DNA of 64,000 bases from Bathymodiolus brooksi (taxonomy: Eukaryota; Mollusca; Bivalvia; Mytilida; Modiolidae), in NCBI GenBank assembly GCA_963680875.1, contig OY804579.1, forward strand, positions 33,031,804 through 33,095,803, given 5' to 3'. The notes below the pieces were generated by a model that did not search any database, had not been told where the DNA came from, and saw only the letters and a program-made list of their open reading frames with translations. Position 1 is the first letter of the stretch. Each line of letters starts with the position of its first letter. Below, piece after piece: positions 45,018 to 60,100 of this stretch. The position numbers and the translations under genes were made by a program.

Positions 45018-47518
45018 TTTTATCAGTAATATATACCGTCAGGTAAGAGAGTAATGTTTGTTTTATCAGTAATATATACCGTCAGGTAAGAGAGTAATGC
45101 TTGTTTTATCAGTAATATATACCGTCAGGTAAGAGAGTAATGCTTGTTTCATCAGTAATATATACCCTGTCATGTAAGAGAGTAATGCTTGTTTTATCAG
45201 TAATATATACCCTGTCATGTAAGAGAGTAATGCTTGTTTCATCAGTAATATATACCCTGTCATGTAAGAGAGTAATGCTTGTTTTATCAGTAATATATAC
45301 CCTGTCATGTAAGAGAGTAATGCTTGTTTCATCAGTAATATATACCCTGTCATGTAAGAGAGTAATGCTTGTTCTATCAGTAATATATACCGTCAGGTAA
45401 GAGAGTAATGCTTGTTTTTTCAGTAATATATACCGTCAGGTAAGAGAGTAATGCTTGTTTTATCAGTAATATATACCCTGTCATGTAAGAGAGTAATGCT
45501 TGTTTTATCAGTAATATATACCGTCAGGTAAGAGAGTAATGCTTGTTTTATCAGTAATATATACCATCAGGTAAGAGAGTAATGCTTGTTTTATCAGTAA
45601 TATATACCGTCAGGTAAGAGAGTAATGCTTGTTTCATCAGTAATATATACCGTCAGGTAAGAGAGTAATGCTTGTTTTATCAGTAATATATACCGTCAGG
45701 TAAGAGAGTAATGCTTGTTTTATCAGTAATATATACCCTGTCATGTAAGAGAGTAATGCTTGTTTTATCAGTAATATATACCGTCAGGTAAGAGAGTAAT
45801 GCTTGTTTTATCAGTAATATATACCGTCAGGTAAGAGAGTAATGCTTGTTTTATCAGTAATATATACCGTCAAGTAAGAGAGTAATGCTTGTTTCATCAG
45901 TAATATATACCCTGTCATGTAAGAGAGTAATGCTTGTTTTATCAGTAATATATACCCTGTCATGTAAGAGAGTAATGCTTGTTTCATCAGTAATATATAC
46001 CCTGTCATGTAAGAGAGTAATGCTTGTTTTATCAGTAATATATACCCTGTCATGTAAGAGAGTAATGCTTGTTTCATCAGTAATATATACCCTGTCATGT
46101 AAGAGAGTAATGCTTGTTTTATCAGTAATATATACCGTCAGGTAAGAGAGTAATGCTTGTTTTATCAGTAATATATACCCTGTCATGTAAGAGAGTAATG
46201 CTTGTTTTATCAGTAATATATACCGTCAGGTAAGAGAGTAATGCTTGTTTTATCAGTAATATATACCGTCAGGTAAGAGAGTAATGCTTGTTTTATCAGT
46301 AATATATACCCTGTCATGTAAGAGAGTAATGCTTGTTTTATCAGTAATATATACCCTGTCATGTAAGAGAGTAATGCTTGTTTTATCAGTAATATATACC
46401 GTCAGGTAAGAGAGTAATGCTTGTTTTATCAGTAATATATACCCTGTCATGTAAGAGAGTAATGCTTGTTTTATCAGTAATATATACCGTCAGGTAAGAG
46501 AGTAATGCTTGTTTTATCAGTAATATATACCGTCAGGTAAGAGAGTAATGCTTGTTTTATCAGTAATATATACCGTCAGGTAAGAGAGTAATGCTTGTTT
46601 TATCAGTAATATATACCCTGTCATGTAAGAGAGTAATGCTTGTTTTATCAGTAATATATACCGTCAGGTAAGAGAGTAATGCTTGTTTTATCAGTAATAT
46701 ATACCGTCAGGAAAGAGAGTAATGCTTGTTTTATCAGTAATATATACCGTCAGGTAAGAGAGTAATGCTTGTTTTATCAGTAATATATACCATCAGGTAA
46801 GAGAGTAATACTTGTTTTATCAGTAATATATACCGTCAGGTAAGAGAGTAATGCTTGTTTTATCAGTAATATATACCCTGTCATGTAAGAGAGTAATACT
46901 TGTTTTATCAGTAATATATACCCTGTCATGTAAGAGAGTAATACTTGTTTTATCAGTAATATATACCCTGTCATGTAAGAGAGTAATGCTTGTTTTATCA
47001 GTAATATATACCGTCAGGTAAGAGAGTAATGCTTGTTTTATCAGTAATATATACCGTCAGGTAAGAGAGTAATGCTTGTTTTATCAGTAATATATACCGT
47101 CAGGTAAGAGAGTAATGCTTGTTTTATCAGTAATATATACCGTCAGGTAAGAGAGTAATGCTTGTTTTATCAGTAATATATACCGTCAGGTAAGAGAGTA
47201 ATGCTTGTTTTATCAGTAATATATACCCTGTCATGTAAGAGAGTAATACTTGTTTTATCAGTAATATATACCGTCAGGTAAGAGAATAATACTTGTTTTA
47301 TCAGTAATATATACCGTCAGGTAAGAGAGTAATGCTTGTTTTATCAGTAATATATACCCTGTCATGTAAGAGAGTAATGCTTGTTTCATAAGTAATATAT
47401 ACCCTGTCATGTAAGAGAGTAATGCTTGTTTTATCAGTAATATATACCCTGTCATGTAAGAGAGTAATACTTGTTTTATCAGTAATATATACCGTCAGGT
47501 AAGAGAGTAATGCTTGTT
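40477..47518 (+). repeat. Higher-order duplication, 3,521-bp period
   Basis: Blocks at 40477, 40610, 41101, 41545 and 42289 recur at 43998, 44131, 44622, 45066 and 45811 (3,521, then 3,522). Private variants are shared: TTCTATCAG at about 41851 and 45372, TTTTTTCAG just after each, and AGAGGGTAATACTTG at about 41347 and 44868. Confidence 0.85.
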
Positions 47519-50500
47519 TTATCAGTAATATATACCGTCAGGTAAGAGAGTAATGCTTGTTTTATCAGTAATATATACCATCAGGTAAGAGAGTAATGCT
47601 TGTTTTATCAGTAATATATACCCTGTCATGTAAGAGAGTAATGCTTGTTTTATCAGTAATATATACCGTCAGGTAAGAGAGTAATGCTTGTTTTATCAGT
47701 AATATATACCATCATGTAAGAGAGTAATGCTTGTTTTATCAGTAATATATACCCTGTCATGTAAGAGAGTAATGCTTGTTTTATCAGTAATATATACCCT
47801 GTCATGTAAGAGAGTAATGCTTGTTTTATCAGTAATATATACCGTCATGTAAGAGAGTAATACTTGTTTTATCAGTAATATATACCCTGTCATGTAAGAG
47901 AGTAATGCTTGTTTCATTAGTAGTATATACCCTGTCATGTAAGAGAGTAATACTTGTTTTATCAGTAATATATACCCTGTCATGTAAGAGAGTAATGCTT
48001 GTTTTATCAGTAATATATACCCTGTCATGTAAGAGAGTAATGCTTGTTTTATCAGTAATATATACCGTCAGGTAAGAGAGTAATGTTTGTTTTATCAGTA
48101 ATATATACCGTCAGGTAAGAGAGTAATGCTTGTTTTATCAGTAATATATACCGTCAGGTAAGAGAGTAATGCTTGTTTCATCAGTAATATATACCCTGTC
48201 ATGTAAGAGAGTAATGCTTGTTTTATCAGTAATATATACCCTGTCATGTAAGAGAGTAATGCTTGTTTCATCAGTAATATATACCCTGTCATGTAAGAGA
48301 GTAATGCTTGTTTTATCAGTAATATATACCCTGTCATGTAAGAGAGTAATGCTTGTTTCATCAGTAATATATACCCTGTCATGTAAGAGAGTAATGCTTG
48401 TTCTATCAGTAATATATACCGTCAGGTAAGAGAGTAATGCTTGTTTTTTCAGTAATATATACCGTCAGGTAAGAGAGTAATGCTTGTTTTATCAGTAATA
48501 TATACCCTGTCATGTAAGAGAGTAATGCTTGTTTTATCAGTAATATATACCGTCAGGTAAGAGAGTAATGCTTGTTTTATCAGTAATATATACCATCAGG
48601 TAAGAGAGTAATGCTTGTTTTATCAGTAATATATACCGTCAGGTAAGAGAGTAATGCTTGTTTCATCAGTAATATATACCGTCAGGTAAGAGAGTAATGC
48701 TTGTTTTATCAGTAATATATACCGTCAGGTAAGAGAGTAATGCTTGTTTTATCAGTAATATATACCCTGTCATGTAAGAGAGTAATGCTTGTTTTATCAG
48801 TAATATATACCGTCAGGTAAGAGAGTAATGCTTGTTTTATCAGTAATATATACCGTCAGGTAAGAGAGTAATGCTTGTTTTATCAGTAATATATACCGTC
48901 AGGTAAGAGAGTAATGCTTGTTTCATCAGTAATATATACCCTGTCATGTAAGAGAGTAATGCTTGTTTTATCAGTAATATATACCCTGTCATGTAAGAGA
49001 GTAATGCTTGTTTCATCAGTAATATATACCCTGTCATGTAAGAGAGTAATGCTTGTTTTATCAGTAATATATACCCTGTCATGTAAGAGAGTAATGCTTG
49101 TTTCATCAGTAATATATACCCTGTCATGTAAGAGAGTAATGCTTGTTTTATCAGTAATATATACCGTCAGGTAAGAGAGTAATGCTTGTTTTATCAGTAA
49201 TATATACCCTGTCATGTAAGAGAGTAATGCTTGTTTTATCAGTAATATATACCGTCAGGTAAGAGAGTAATGCTTGTTTTATCAGTAATATATACCGTCA
49301 GGTAAGAGAGTAATGCTTGTTTTATCAGTAATATATACCCTGTCATGTAAGAGAGTAATGCTTGTTTTATCAGTAATATATACCCTGTCATGTAAGAGAG
49401 TAATGCTTGTTTTATCAGTAATATATACCGTCAGGTAAGAGAGTAATGCTTGTTTTATCAGTAATATATACCCTGTCATGTAAGAGAGTAATGCTTGTTT
49501 TATCAGTAATATATACCGTCAGGTAAGAGAGTAATGCTTGTTTTATCAGTAATATATACCGTCAGGTAAGAGAGTAATGCTTGTTTTATCAGTAATATAT
49601 ACCGTCAGGTAAGAGAGTAATGCTTGTTTTATCAGTAATATATACCCTGTCATGTAAGAGAGTAATGCTTGTTTTATCAGTAATATATACCGTCAGGTAA
49701 GAGAGTAATGCTTGTTTTATCAGTAATATATACCGTCAGGAAAGAGAGTAATGCTTGTTTTATCAGTAATATATACCGTCAGGTAAGAGAGTAATGCTTG
49801 TTTTATCAGTAATATATACCATCAGGTAAGAGAGTAATACTTGTTTTATCAGTAATATATACCGTCAGGTAAGAGAGTAATGCTTGTTTTATCAGTAATA
49901 TATACCCTGTCATGTAAGAGAGTAATACTTGTTTTATCAGTAATATATACCCTGTCATGTAAGAGAGTAATACTTGTTTTATCAGTAATATATACCCTGT
50001 CATGTAAGAGAGTAATGCTTGTTTTATCAGTAATATATACCGTCAGGTAAGAGAGTAATGCTTGTTTTATCAGTAATATATACCGTCAGGTAAGAGAGTA
50101 ATGCTTGTTTTATCAGTAATATATACCGTCAGGTAAGAGAGTAATGCTTGTTTTATCAGTAATATATACCGTCAGGTAAGAGAGTAATGCTTGTTTTATC
50201 AGTAATATATACCGTCAGGTAAGAGAGTAATGCTTGTTTTATCAGTAATATATACCCTGTCATGTAAGAGAGTAATACTTGTTTTATCAGTAATATATAC
50301 CGTCAGGTAAGAGAATAATACTTGTTTTATCAGTAATATATACCGTCAGGTAAGAGAGTAATGCTTGTTTTATCAGTAATATATACCCTGTCATGTAAGA
50401 GAGTAATGCTTGTTTCATAAGTAATATATACCCTGTCATGTAAGAGAGTAATGCTTGTTTTATCAGTAATATATACCCTGTCATGTAAGAGAGTAATACT

Positions 50501-51123
50501 TGTTTTATCAGTAATATATACCGTCAGGTAAGAGAGTAATGCTTGTTTTATCAGTAATATATACCGTCAGGTAAGAGAGTAATGCTTGTTTTATCAGTAA
50601 TATATACCATCAGGTAAGAGAGTAATGCTTGTTTTATCAGTAATATATACCCTGTCATGTAAGAGAGTAATGCTTGTTTTATCAGTAATATATACCGTCA
50701 GGTAAGAGAGTAATGCTTGTTTTATCAGTAATATATACCATCATGTAAGAGAGTAATGCTTGTTTTATCAGTAATATATACCCTGTCATGTAAGAGAGTA
50801 ATGCTTGTTTTATCAGTAATATATACCCTGTCATGTAAGAGAGTAATGCTTGTTTTATCAGTAATATATACCGTCATGTAAGAGAGTAATACTTGTTTTA
50901 TCAGTAATATATACCCTGTCATGTAAGAGAGTAATGCTTGTTTCATTAGTAGTATATACCCTGTCATGTAAGAGAGTAATACTTGTTTTATCAGTAATAT
51001 ATACCCTGTCATGTAAGAGAGTAATGCTTGTTTTATCAGTAATATATACCCTGTCATGTAAGAGAGTAATACTTGTTTTATCAGTAATATATACCGTCAG
51101 GTAAGAGAGTAATACTTGTTTTA
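45066..51123 (+). repeat. Higher-order duplication, 3,029-bp period
   Basis: Blocks at 45066, 45811, 46253, 46777 and 47258 recur at 48095, 48840, 49282, 49806 and 50287, all offset by 3,029. The TTCTATCAG marker is carried over (45372 to 48401), as is the GTCAGGAAAGAG variant (about 46709 to 49738). Confidence 0.85.
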
Positions 51124-54100
51124 TCAGTAATATATACCCTGTCATGTAAGAGAGTAATACTTGTTTTATCAGTAATATATACCCTGTCATGTAAGAGAGT
51201 AATGCTTGTTTCATAAGTAGTATATACCCTGTCATGTAAGAGAGTAATGCTTGTTTCATAAGTAATATATACCCTGTCATGTAAGAGAGTAATGCTTGTT
51301 TTATCAGTAATATATACCCTGTCATGTAAGAGAGTAATACTTGTTTTATCAGTAATATATACCGTCAGGTAAGAGAGTAATGCTTGTTTTATCAGTAATA
51401 TATACCGTCAGGTAAGAGAGTAATGCTTGTTTTATCAGTAATATATACCGTCAGGTAAGAGAGTAATGCTTGTTTTATCAGTAATATATACCCTGTCATG
51501 TAAGAGAGTAATACTTGTTTTATCAGTAATATATACCCTGTCATGTAAGAGAGTAATGCTTGTTTTATCAGTAATATATACCATCAGGTAAGAGAGTAAT
51601 GCTTGTTTTATCAGTAATATATACCATCAGGTAAGAGAGTAATGCTTGTTTCATAAGTAGTATATACCCTGTCATGTAAGAGAGTAATACTTGTTTTATC
51701 AGTAATATATACCCTGTCATGTAAGAGAGTAATGCTTGTTTTATCAGTAATATATACCGTCAGGTAAGAGAGTAATGCTTGTTTTATCAGTAATATATAC
51801 CCTGTCATGTAAGAGAGTAATACTTGTTTTATCAGTAATATATACCCTGTCATGTAAGAGAGTAATGCTTGTTTTATCAGTAATATATACCGTCAGGTAA
51901 GAGAGTAATGCTTGTTTTATCAGTAATATATACCCTGTCATGTAAGAGAGTAATACTTGTTTTATCAGTAATATATACCCTGTCATGTAAGAGAGTAATA
52001 CTTGTTTTATCAGTAATATATACCCTGTCATGTAAGAGAGTAATGCTTGTTTTATCAGTAATATATACCGTCAGGTAAGAGAGTAATGCTTGTTTTATCA
52101 GTAATATATACCGTCAGGTAAGAGAGTAATGCTTGTTTTATCAGTAATATATACCGTCAGGTAAGAGAGTAATGCTTGTTTTATCAGTAATATATACCGT
52201 CAGGTAAGAGAGTAATGCTTGTTTTATCAGTAATATATACCATCAGGTAAGAGAGTAATGCTTGTTTTATCAGTAATATATACCCTGTCATGTAAGAGAG
52301 TAATACTTGTTTTATCAGTAATATATACCGTCAGGTAAGAGAATAATACTTGTTTTATCAGTAATATATACCGTCAGGTAAGAGAGTAATGCTTGTTTTA
52401 TCAGTAATATATACCCTGTCATGTAAGAGAGTAATGCTTGTTTCATAAGTAATATATACCCTGTCATGTAAGAGAGTAATGCTTGTTTTATCAGTAATAT
52501 ATACCCTGTCATGTAAGAGAGTAATACTTGTTTTATCAGTAATATATACCGTCAGGTAAGAGAGTAATGCTTGTTTTATCAGTAATATATACCGTCAGGT
52601 AAGAGAGTAATGCTTGTTTTATCAGTAATATATACCGTCAGGTAAGAGAGTAATGCTTGTTTTATCAGTAATATATACCCTGTCATGTAAGAGAGTAATA
52701 CTTGTTTTATCAGTAATATATACCCTGTCATGTAAGAGAGTAATGCTTGTTTTATCAGTAATATATACCATCAGGTAAGAGAGTAATGCTTGTTTTATCA
52801 GTAATATATACCATCAGGTAAGAGAGTAATGCTTGTTTTATCAGTAATATATACCCTGTCATGTAAGAGAGTAATGCTTGTTTTATCAGTAATATATACC
52901 CTGTCATGTAAGAGAGTAATGCTTGTTTTATCAGTAATATATACCGTCAGGTAAGAGAGTAATGCTTGTTTTATCAGTAATATATACCCTGTCATGTAAG
53001 AGAGTAATACTTGTTTTATCAGTAATATATACCCTGTCATGTAAGAGAGTAATGCTTGTTTCATAAGTAGTATATACCCTGTCATGTAAGAGAGTAATAC
53101 TTGTTTTATCAGTAATATATACCCTGTCATGTAAGAGAGTAATGCTTGTTTTGTCAGTAATATATACCCTGTCATGTAAGAGAGTAATACTTGTTTTATC
53201 AGTAATATATACCGTCAGTTAAGAGAGTAATACTTGTTTTATCAGTAATATATACCCTGTCATGTAAGAGAGTAATACTTGTTTTATCAGTAATATATAC
53301 CCTGTCATGTAAGAGAGTAATGCTTGTTTCATAAGTAGTATATACCCTGTCATGTAAGAGAGTAATGCTTGTTTCATAAGTAATATATACCCTGTCATGT
53401 AAGAGAGTAATGCTTGTTTTATCAGTAATATATACCCTGTCATGTAAGAGAGTAATACTTGTTTTATCAGTAATATATACCGTCAGGTAAGAGAGTAATG
53501 CTTGTTTTATCAGTAATATATACCGTCAGGTAAGAGAGTAATGCTTGTTTTATCAGTAATATATACCGTCAGGTAAGAGAGTAATGCTTGTTTTATCAGT
53601 AATATATACCCTGTCATGTAAGAGAGTAATACTTGTTTTATCAGTAATATATACCCTGTCATGTAAGAGAGTAATGCTTGTTTTATCAGTAATATATACC
53701 GTCAGGTAAGAGAGTAATGCTTGTTTTATCAGTAATATATACCATCAGGTAAGAGAGTAATGCTTGTTTTATCAGTAATATATACCCTGTCATGTAAGAG
53801 AGTAATGCTTGTTTTATCAGTAATATATACCCTGTCATGTAAGAGAGTAATGCTTGTTTTATCAGTAATATATACCGTCAGGTAAGAGAGTAATGCTTGT
53901 TTTATCAGTAATATATACCCTGTCATGTAAGAGAGTAATACTTGTTTTATCAGTAATATATACCCTGTCATGTAAGAGAGTAATGCTTGTTTCATAAGTA
54001 GTATATACCCTGTCATGTAAGAGAGTAATACTTGTTTTATCAGTAATATATACCCTGTCATGTAAGAGAGTAATGCTTGTTTTATCAGTAATATATACCC

Positions 54101-57100
54101 TGTCATGTAAGAGAGTAATACTTGTTTTATCAGTAATATATACCGTCAGGTAAGAGAGTAATACTTGTTTTATCAGTAATATATACCCTGTCATGTAAGA
54201 GAGTAATACTTGTTTTATCAGTAATATATACCCTGTCATGTAAGAGAGTAATGCTTGTTTCATAAGTAGTATATACCCTGTCATGTAAGAGAGTAATACT
54301 TGTTTTATCAGTAATATATACCCTGTCATGTAAGAGAGTAATGCTTGTTTTATCAGTAATATATACCATCAGGTAAGAGAGTAATGCTTGTTTTATCAGT
54401 AATATATACCGTCAGGTAAGAGAGTAATGCTTGTTTTATCAGTAATATATACCGTCAGGTAAAAGAGTAATGCTTGTTTTATCAGTAATATATACCGTCA
54501 GGTAAGAGAGTAATGCTTGTTTTATCAGTAATATATACCATCAGGTAAGAGAGTAATGCTTGTTTTATCAGTAATATATACCCTGTCATGTAAGAGAGTA
54601 ATACTTGTTTTATCAGTAATATATACCGTCAGGTAAGAGAATAATACTTGTTTTATCAGTAATATATACCGTCAGGTAAGAGAGTAATGCTTGTTTTATC
54701 AGTAATATATACCCTGTCATGTAAGAGAGTAATACTTGTTTTATCAGTAATATATACCCTGTCATGTAAGAGAGTAATGCTTGTTTCATAAGTAGTATAT
54801 ACCCTGTCATGTAAGAGAGTAATACTTGTTTTATCAGTAATATATACCCTGTCATGTAAGAGAGTAATACTTGTTTTATCAGTAATATATACCCTGTCAT
54901 GTAAGAGAGTAATGCTTGTTTCATAAGTAGTATATACCCTGTCATGTAAGAGAGTAATACTTGTTTTATCAGTAATATATACCCTGTCATGTAAGAGAGT
55001 AATGCTTGTTTCATAAGTAGTATATACCCTGTCATGTAAGAGAGTAATACTTGTTTTATCAGTAATATATACCCTGTCATGTAAGAGAGTAATGCTTGTT
55101 TTATCAGTAATATATACCGTCAGGTAAGAGAGTAATGTTTGTTTTATCAGTAATATATACCGTCAGGTAAGAGAGTAATGCTTGTTTTATCAGTAATATA
55201 TACCGTCAGGTAAGAGAGTAATGCTTGTTTCATCAGTAATATATACCCTGTCATGTAAGAGAGTAATGCTTGTTTTATCAGTAATATATACCCTGTCATG
55301 TAAGAGAGTAATGCTTGTTTCATCAGTAATATATACCCTGTGATGTAAGAGAGTAATGCTTGTTTTATCAGTAATATATACCCTGTCATGTAAGAGAGTA
55401 ATGCTTGTTTCATCAGTAATATATACCCTGTCATGTAAGAGAGTAATGCTTGTTTTATCAGTAATATATACCGTCAGGTAAGAGAGTAATGCTTGTTTTA
55501 TCAGTAATATATACCGTCAGGTAAGAGAGTAATGCTTGTTTTATCAGTAATATATACCGTCAGGTAAGAGAGTAATGCTTGTTTTATCAGTAATATATAC
55601 CGTCAGGTAAGAGAGTAATGCTTGTTTTATCAGTAATATATACCGTCAGGTAAGAGAGTAATGCTTGTTTTATCAGTAATATATACCCTGTCATGTAAGA
55701 GAGTAATGCTTGTTTTATCAGTAATATATACCCTGTCATGTAAGAGAGTAATGCTTGTTTTATCAGTAATATATACCGTCAGGTAAGAGAGTAATGCTTG
55801 TTTTATCAGTAATATATACCCTGTCATGTAAGAGAGTAATGCTTGTTTTATCAGTAATATATACCGTCAGGTAAGAGAGTAATGCTTGTTTTATCAGTAA
55901 TATATACCGTCAGGTAAGAGAGTAATGCTTGTTTTATCAGTAATATATACCGTCAGGTAAGAGAGTAATGCTTGTTTTATCAGTAATATATACCCTGTCA
56001 TGTAAGAGAGTAATGCTTGTTTTATCAGTAATATATACCGTCAGGTAAGAGAGTAATGCTTGTTTTATCAGTAATATATACCGTCAGGAAAGAGAGTAAT
56101 GCTTGTTTTATCAGTAATATATACCGTCAGGTAAGAGAGTAATGCTTGTTTTATCAGTAATATATACCATCAGGTAAGAGAGTAATACTTGTTTTATCAG
56201 TAATATATACCGTCAGGTAAGAGAGTAATGCTTGTTTTATCAGTAATATATACCCTGTCATGTAAGAGAGTAATACTTGTTTTATCAGTAATATATACCC
56301 TGTCATGTAAGAGAGTAATACTTGTTTTATCAGTAATATATACCCTGTCATGTAAGAGAGTAATGCTTGTTTTATCAGTAATATATACCGTCAGGTAAGA
56401 GAGTAATGCTTGTTTTATCAGTAATATATACCGTCAGGTAAGAGAGTAATGCTTGTTTTATCAGTAATATATACCGTCAGGTAAGAGAGTAATGCTTGTT
56501 TTATCAGTAATATATACCGTCAGGTAAGAGAGTAATGCTTGTTTTATCAGTAATATATACCGTCAGGTAAGAGAGTAATGCTTGTTTTATCAGTAATATA
56601 TACCCTGTCATGTAAGAGAGTAATACTTGTTTTATCAGTAATATATACCGTCAGGTAAGAGAATAATACTTGTTTTATCAGTAATATATACCGTCAGGTA
56701 AGAGAGTAATGCTTGTTTTATCAGTAATATATACCCTGTCATGTAAGAGAGTAATGCTTGTTTCATAAGTAATATATACCCTGTCATGTAAGAGAGTAAT
56801 GCTTGTTTTATCAGTAATATATACCCTGTCATGTAAGAGAGTAATACTTGTTTTATCAGTAATATATACCATCAGGTAAGAGAGTAATGCTTGTTTTATC
56901 AGTAATATATACCGTCAGGTAAGAGAGTAATGCTTGTTTTATCAGTAATATATACCATCAGGTAAGAGAGTAATGCTTGTTTTATCAGTAATATATACCC
57001 TGTCATGTAAGAGAGTAATGCTTGTTTTATCAGTAATATATACCGTCAGGTAAGAGAGTAATGCTTGTTTTATCAGTAATATATACCATCATGTAAGAGA

Positions 57101-60100
57101 GTAATGCTTGTTTTATCAGTAATATATACCCTGTCATGTAAGAGAGTAATGCTTGTTTTATCAGTAATATATACCGTCATGTAAGAGAGTAATGCTTGTT
57201 TTATCAGTAATATATACCGTCATGTAAGAGAGTAATACTTGTTTTATCAGTAATATATACCCTGTCATGTAAGAGAGTAATGCTTGTTTCATTAGTAGTA
57301 TATACCCTGTCATGTAAGAGAGTAATACTTGTTTTATCAGTAATATATACCCTGTCATGTAAGAGAGTAATGCTTGTTTTATCAGTAATATATACCCTGT
57401 CATGTAAGAGAGTAATACTTGTTTTATCAGTAATATATACCGTCAGGTAAGAGAGTAATACTTGTTTTATCAGTAATATATACCCTGTCATGTAAGAGAG
57501 TAATACTTGTTTTATCAGTAATATATACCCTGTCATGTAAGAGAGTAATGCTTGTTTCATAAGTAGTATATACCCTGTCATGTAAGAGAGTAATGCTTGT
57601 TTCATAAGTAATATATACCCTGTCATGTAAGAGAGTAATGCTTGTTTTATCAGTAATATATACCCTGTCATGTAAGAGAGTAATACTTGTTTTATCAGTA
57701 ATATATACCGTCAGGTAAGAGAGTAATGCTTGTTTTATCAGTAATATATACCGTCAGGTAAGAGAGTAATGCTTGTTTTATCAGTAATATATACCGTCAG
57801 GTAAGAGAGTAATGCTTGTTTTATCAGTAATATATACCCTGTCATGTAAGAGAGTAATACTTGTTTTATCAGTAATATATACCCTGTCATGTAAGAGAGT
57901 AATGCTTGTTTTATCAGTAATATATACCATCAGGTAAGAGAGTAATGCTTGTTTTATCAGTAATATATACCATCAGGTAAGAGAGTAATGCTTGTTTCAT
58001 AAGTAGTATATACCCTGTCATGTAAGAGAGTAATACTTGTTTTATCAGTAATATATACCCTGTCATGTAAGAGAGTAATGCTTGTTTTATCAGTAATATA
58101 TACCGTCAGGTAAGAGAGTAATGCTTGTTTTATCAGTAATATATACCCTGTCATGTAAGAGAGTAATACTTGTTTTATCAGTAATATATACCCTGTCATG
58201 TAAGAGAGTAATGCTTGTTTTATCAGTAATATATACCGTCAGGTAAGAGAGTAATGCTTGTTTTATCAGTAATATATACCCTGTCATGTAAGAGAGTAAT
58301 ACTTGTTTTATCAGTAATATATACCCTGTCATGTAAGAGAGTAATACTTGTTTTATCAGTAATATATACCCTGTCATGTAAGAGAGTAATGCTTGTTTTA
58401 TCAGTAATATATACCGTCAGGTAAGAGAGTAATGCTTGTTTTATCAGTAATATATACCGTCAGGTAAGAGAGTAATGCTTGTTTTATCAGTAATATATAC
58501 CGTCAGGTAAGAGAGTAATGCTTGTTTTATCAGTAATATATACCGTCAGGTAAGAGAGTAATGCTTGTTTTATCAGTAATATATACCATCAGGTAAGAGA
58601 GTAATGCTTGTTTTATCAGTAATATATACCCTGTCATGTAAGAGAGTAATACTTGTTTTATCAGTAATATATACCGTCAGGTAAGAGAATAATACTTGTT
58701 TTATCAGTAATATATACCGTCAGGTAAGAGAGTAATGCTTGTTTTATCAGTAATATATACCCTGTCATGTAAGAGAGTAATGCTTGTTTCATAAGTAATA
58801 TATACCCTGTCATGTAAGAGAGTAATGCTTGTTTTATCAGTAATATATACCCTGTCATGTAAGAGAGTAATACTTGTTTTATCAGTAATATATACCGTCA
58901 GGTAAGAGAGTAATGCTTGTTTTATCAGTAATATATACCGTCAGGTAAGAGAGTAATGCTTGTTTTATCAGTAATATATACCGTCAGGTAAGAGAGTAAT
59001 GCTTGTTTTATCAGTAATATATACCCTGTCATGTAAGAGAGTAATACTTGTTTTATCAGTAATATATACCCTGTCATGTAAGAGAGTAATGCTTGTTTTA
59101 TCAGTAATATATACCATCAGGTAAGAGAGTAATGCTTGTTTTATCAGTAATATATACCATCAGGTAAGAGAGTAATGCTTGTTTTATCAGTAATATATAC
59201 CCTGTCATGTAAGAGAGTAATGCTTGTTTTATCAGTAATATATACCCTGTCATGTAAGAGAGTAATGCTTGTTTTATCAGTAATATATACCGTCAGGTAA
59301 GAGAGTAATGCTTGTTTTATCAGTAATATATACCCTGTCATGTAAGAGAGTAATACTTGTTTTATCAGTAATATATACCCTGTCATGTAAGAGAGTAATG
59401 CTTGTTTCATAAGTAGTATATACCCTGTCATGTAAGAGAGTAATACTTGTTTTATCAGTAATATATACCCTGTCATGTAAGAGAGTAATGCTTGTTTTGT
59501 CAGTAATATATACCCTGTCATGTAAGAGAGTAATACTTGTTTTATCAGTAATATATACCGTCAGTTAAGAGAGTAATACTTGTTTTATCAGTAATATATA
59601 CCCTGTCATGTAAGAGAGTAATACTTGTTTTATCAGTAATATATACCCTGTCATGTAAGAGAGTAATGCTTGTTTCATAAGTAGTATATACCCTGTCATG
59701 TAAGAGAGTAATGCTTGTTTCATAAGTAATATATACCCTGTCATGTAAGAGAGTAATGCTTGTTTTATCAGTAATATATACCCTGTCATGTAAGAGAGTA
59801 ATACTTGTTTTATCAGTAATATATACCGTCAGGTAAGAGAGTAATGCTTGTTTTATCAGTAATATATACCGTCAGGTAAGAGAGTAATGCTTGTTTTATC
59901 AGTAATATATACCGTCAGGTAAGAGAGTAATGCTTGTTTTATCAGTAATATATACCCTGTCATGTAAGAGAGTAATACTTGTTTTATCAGTAATATATAC
60001 CCTGTCATGTAAGAGAGTAATGCTTGTTTTATCAGTAATATATACCGTCAGGTAAGAGAGTAATGCTTGTTTTATCAGTAATATATACCATCAGGTAAGA

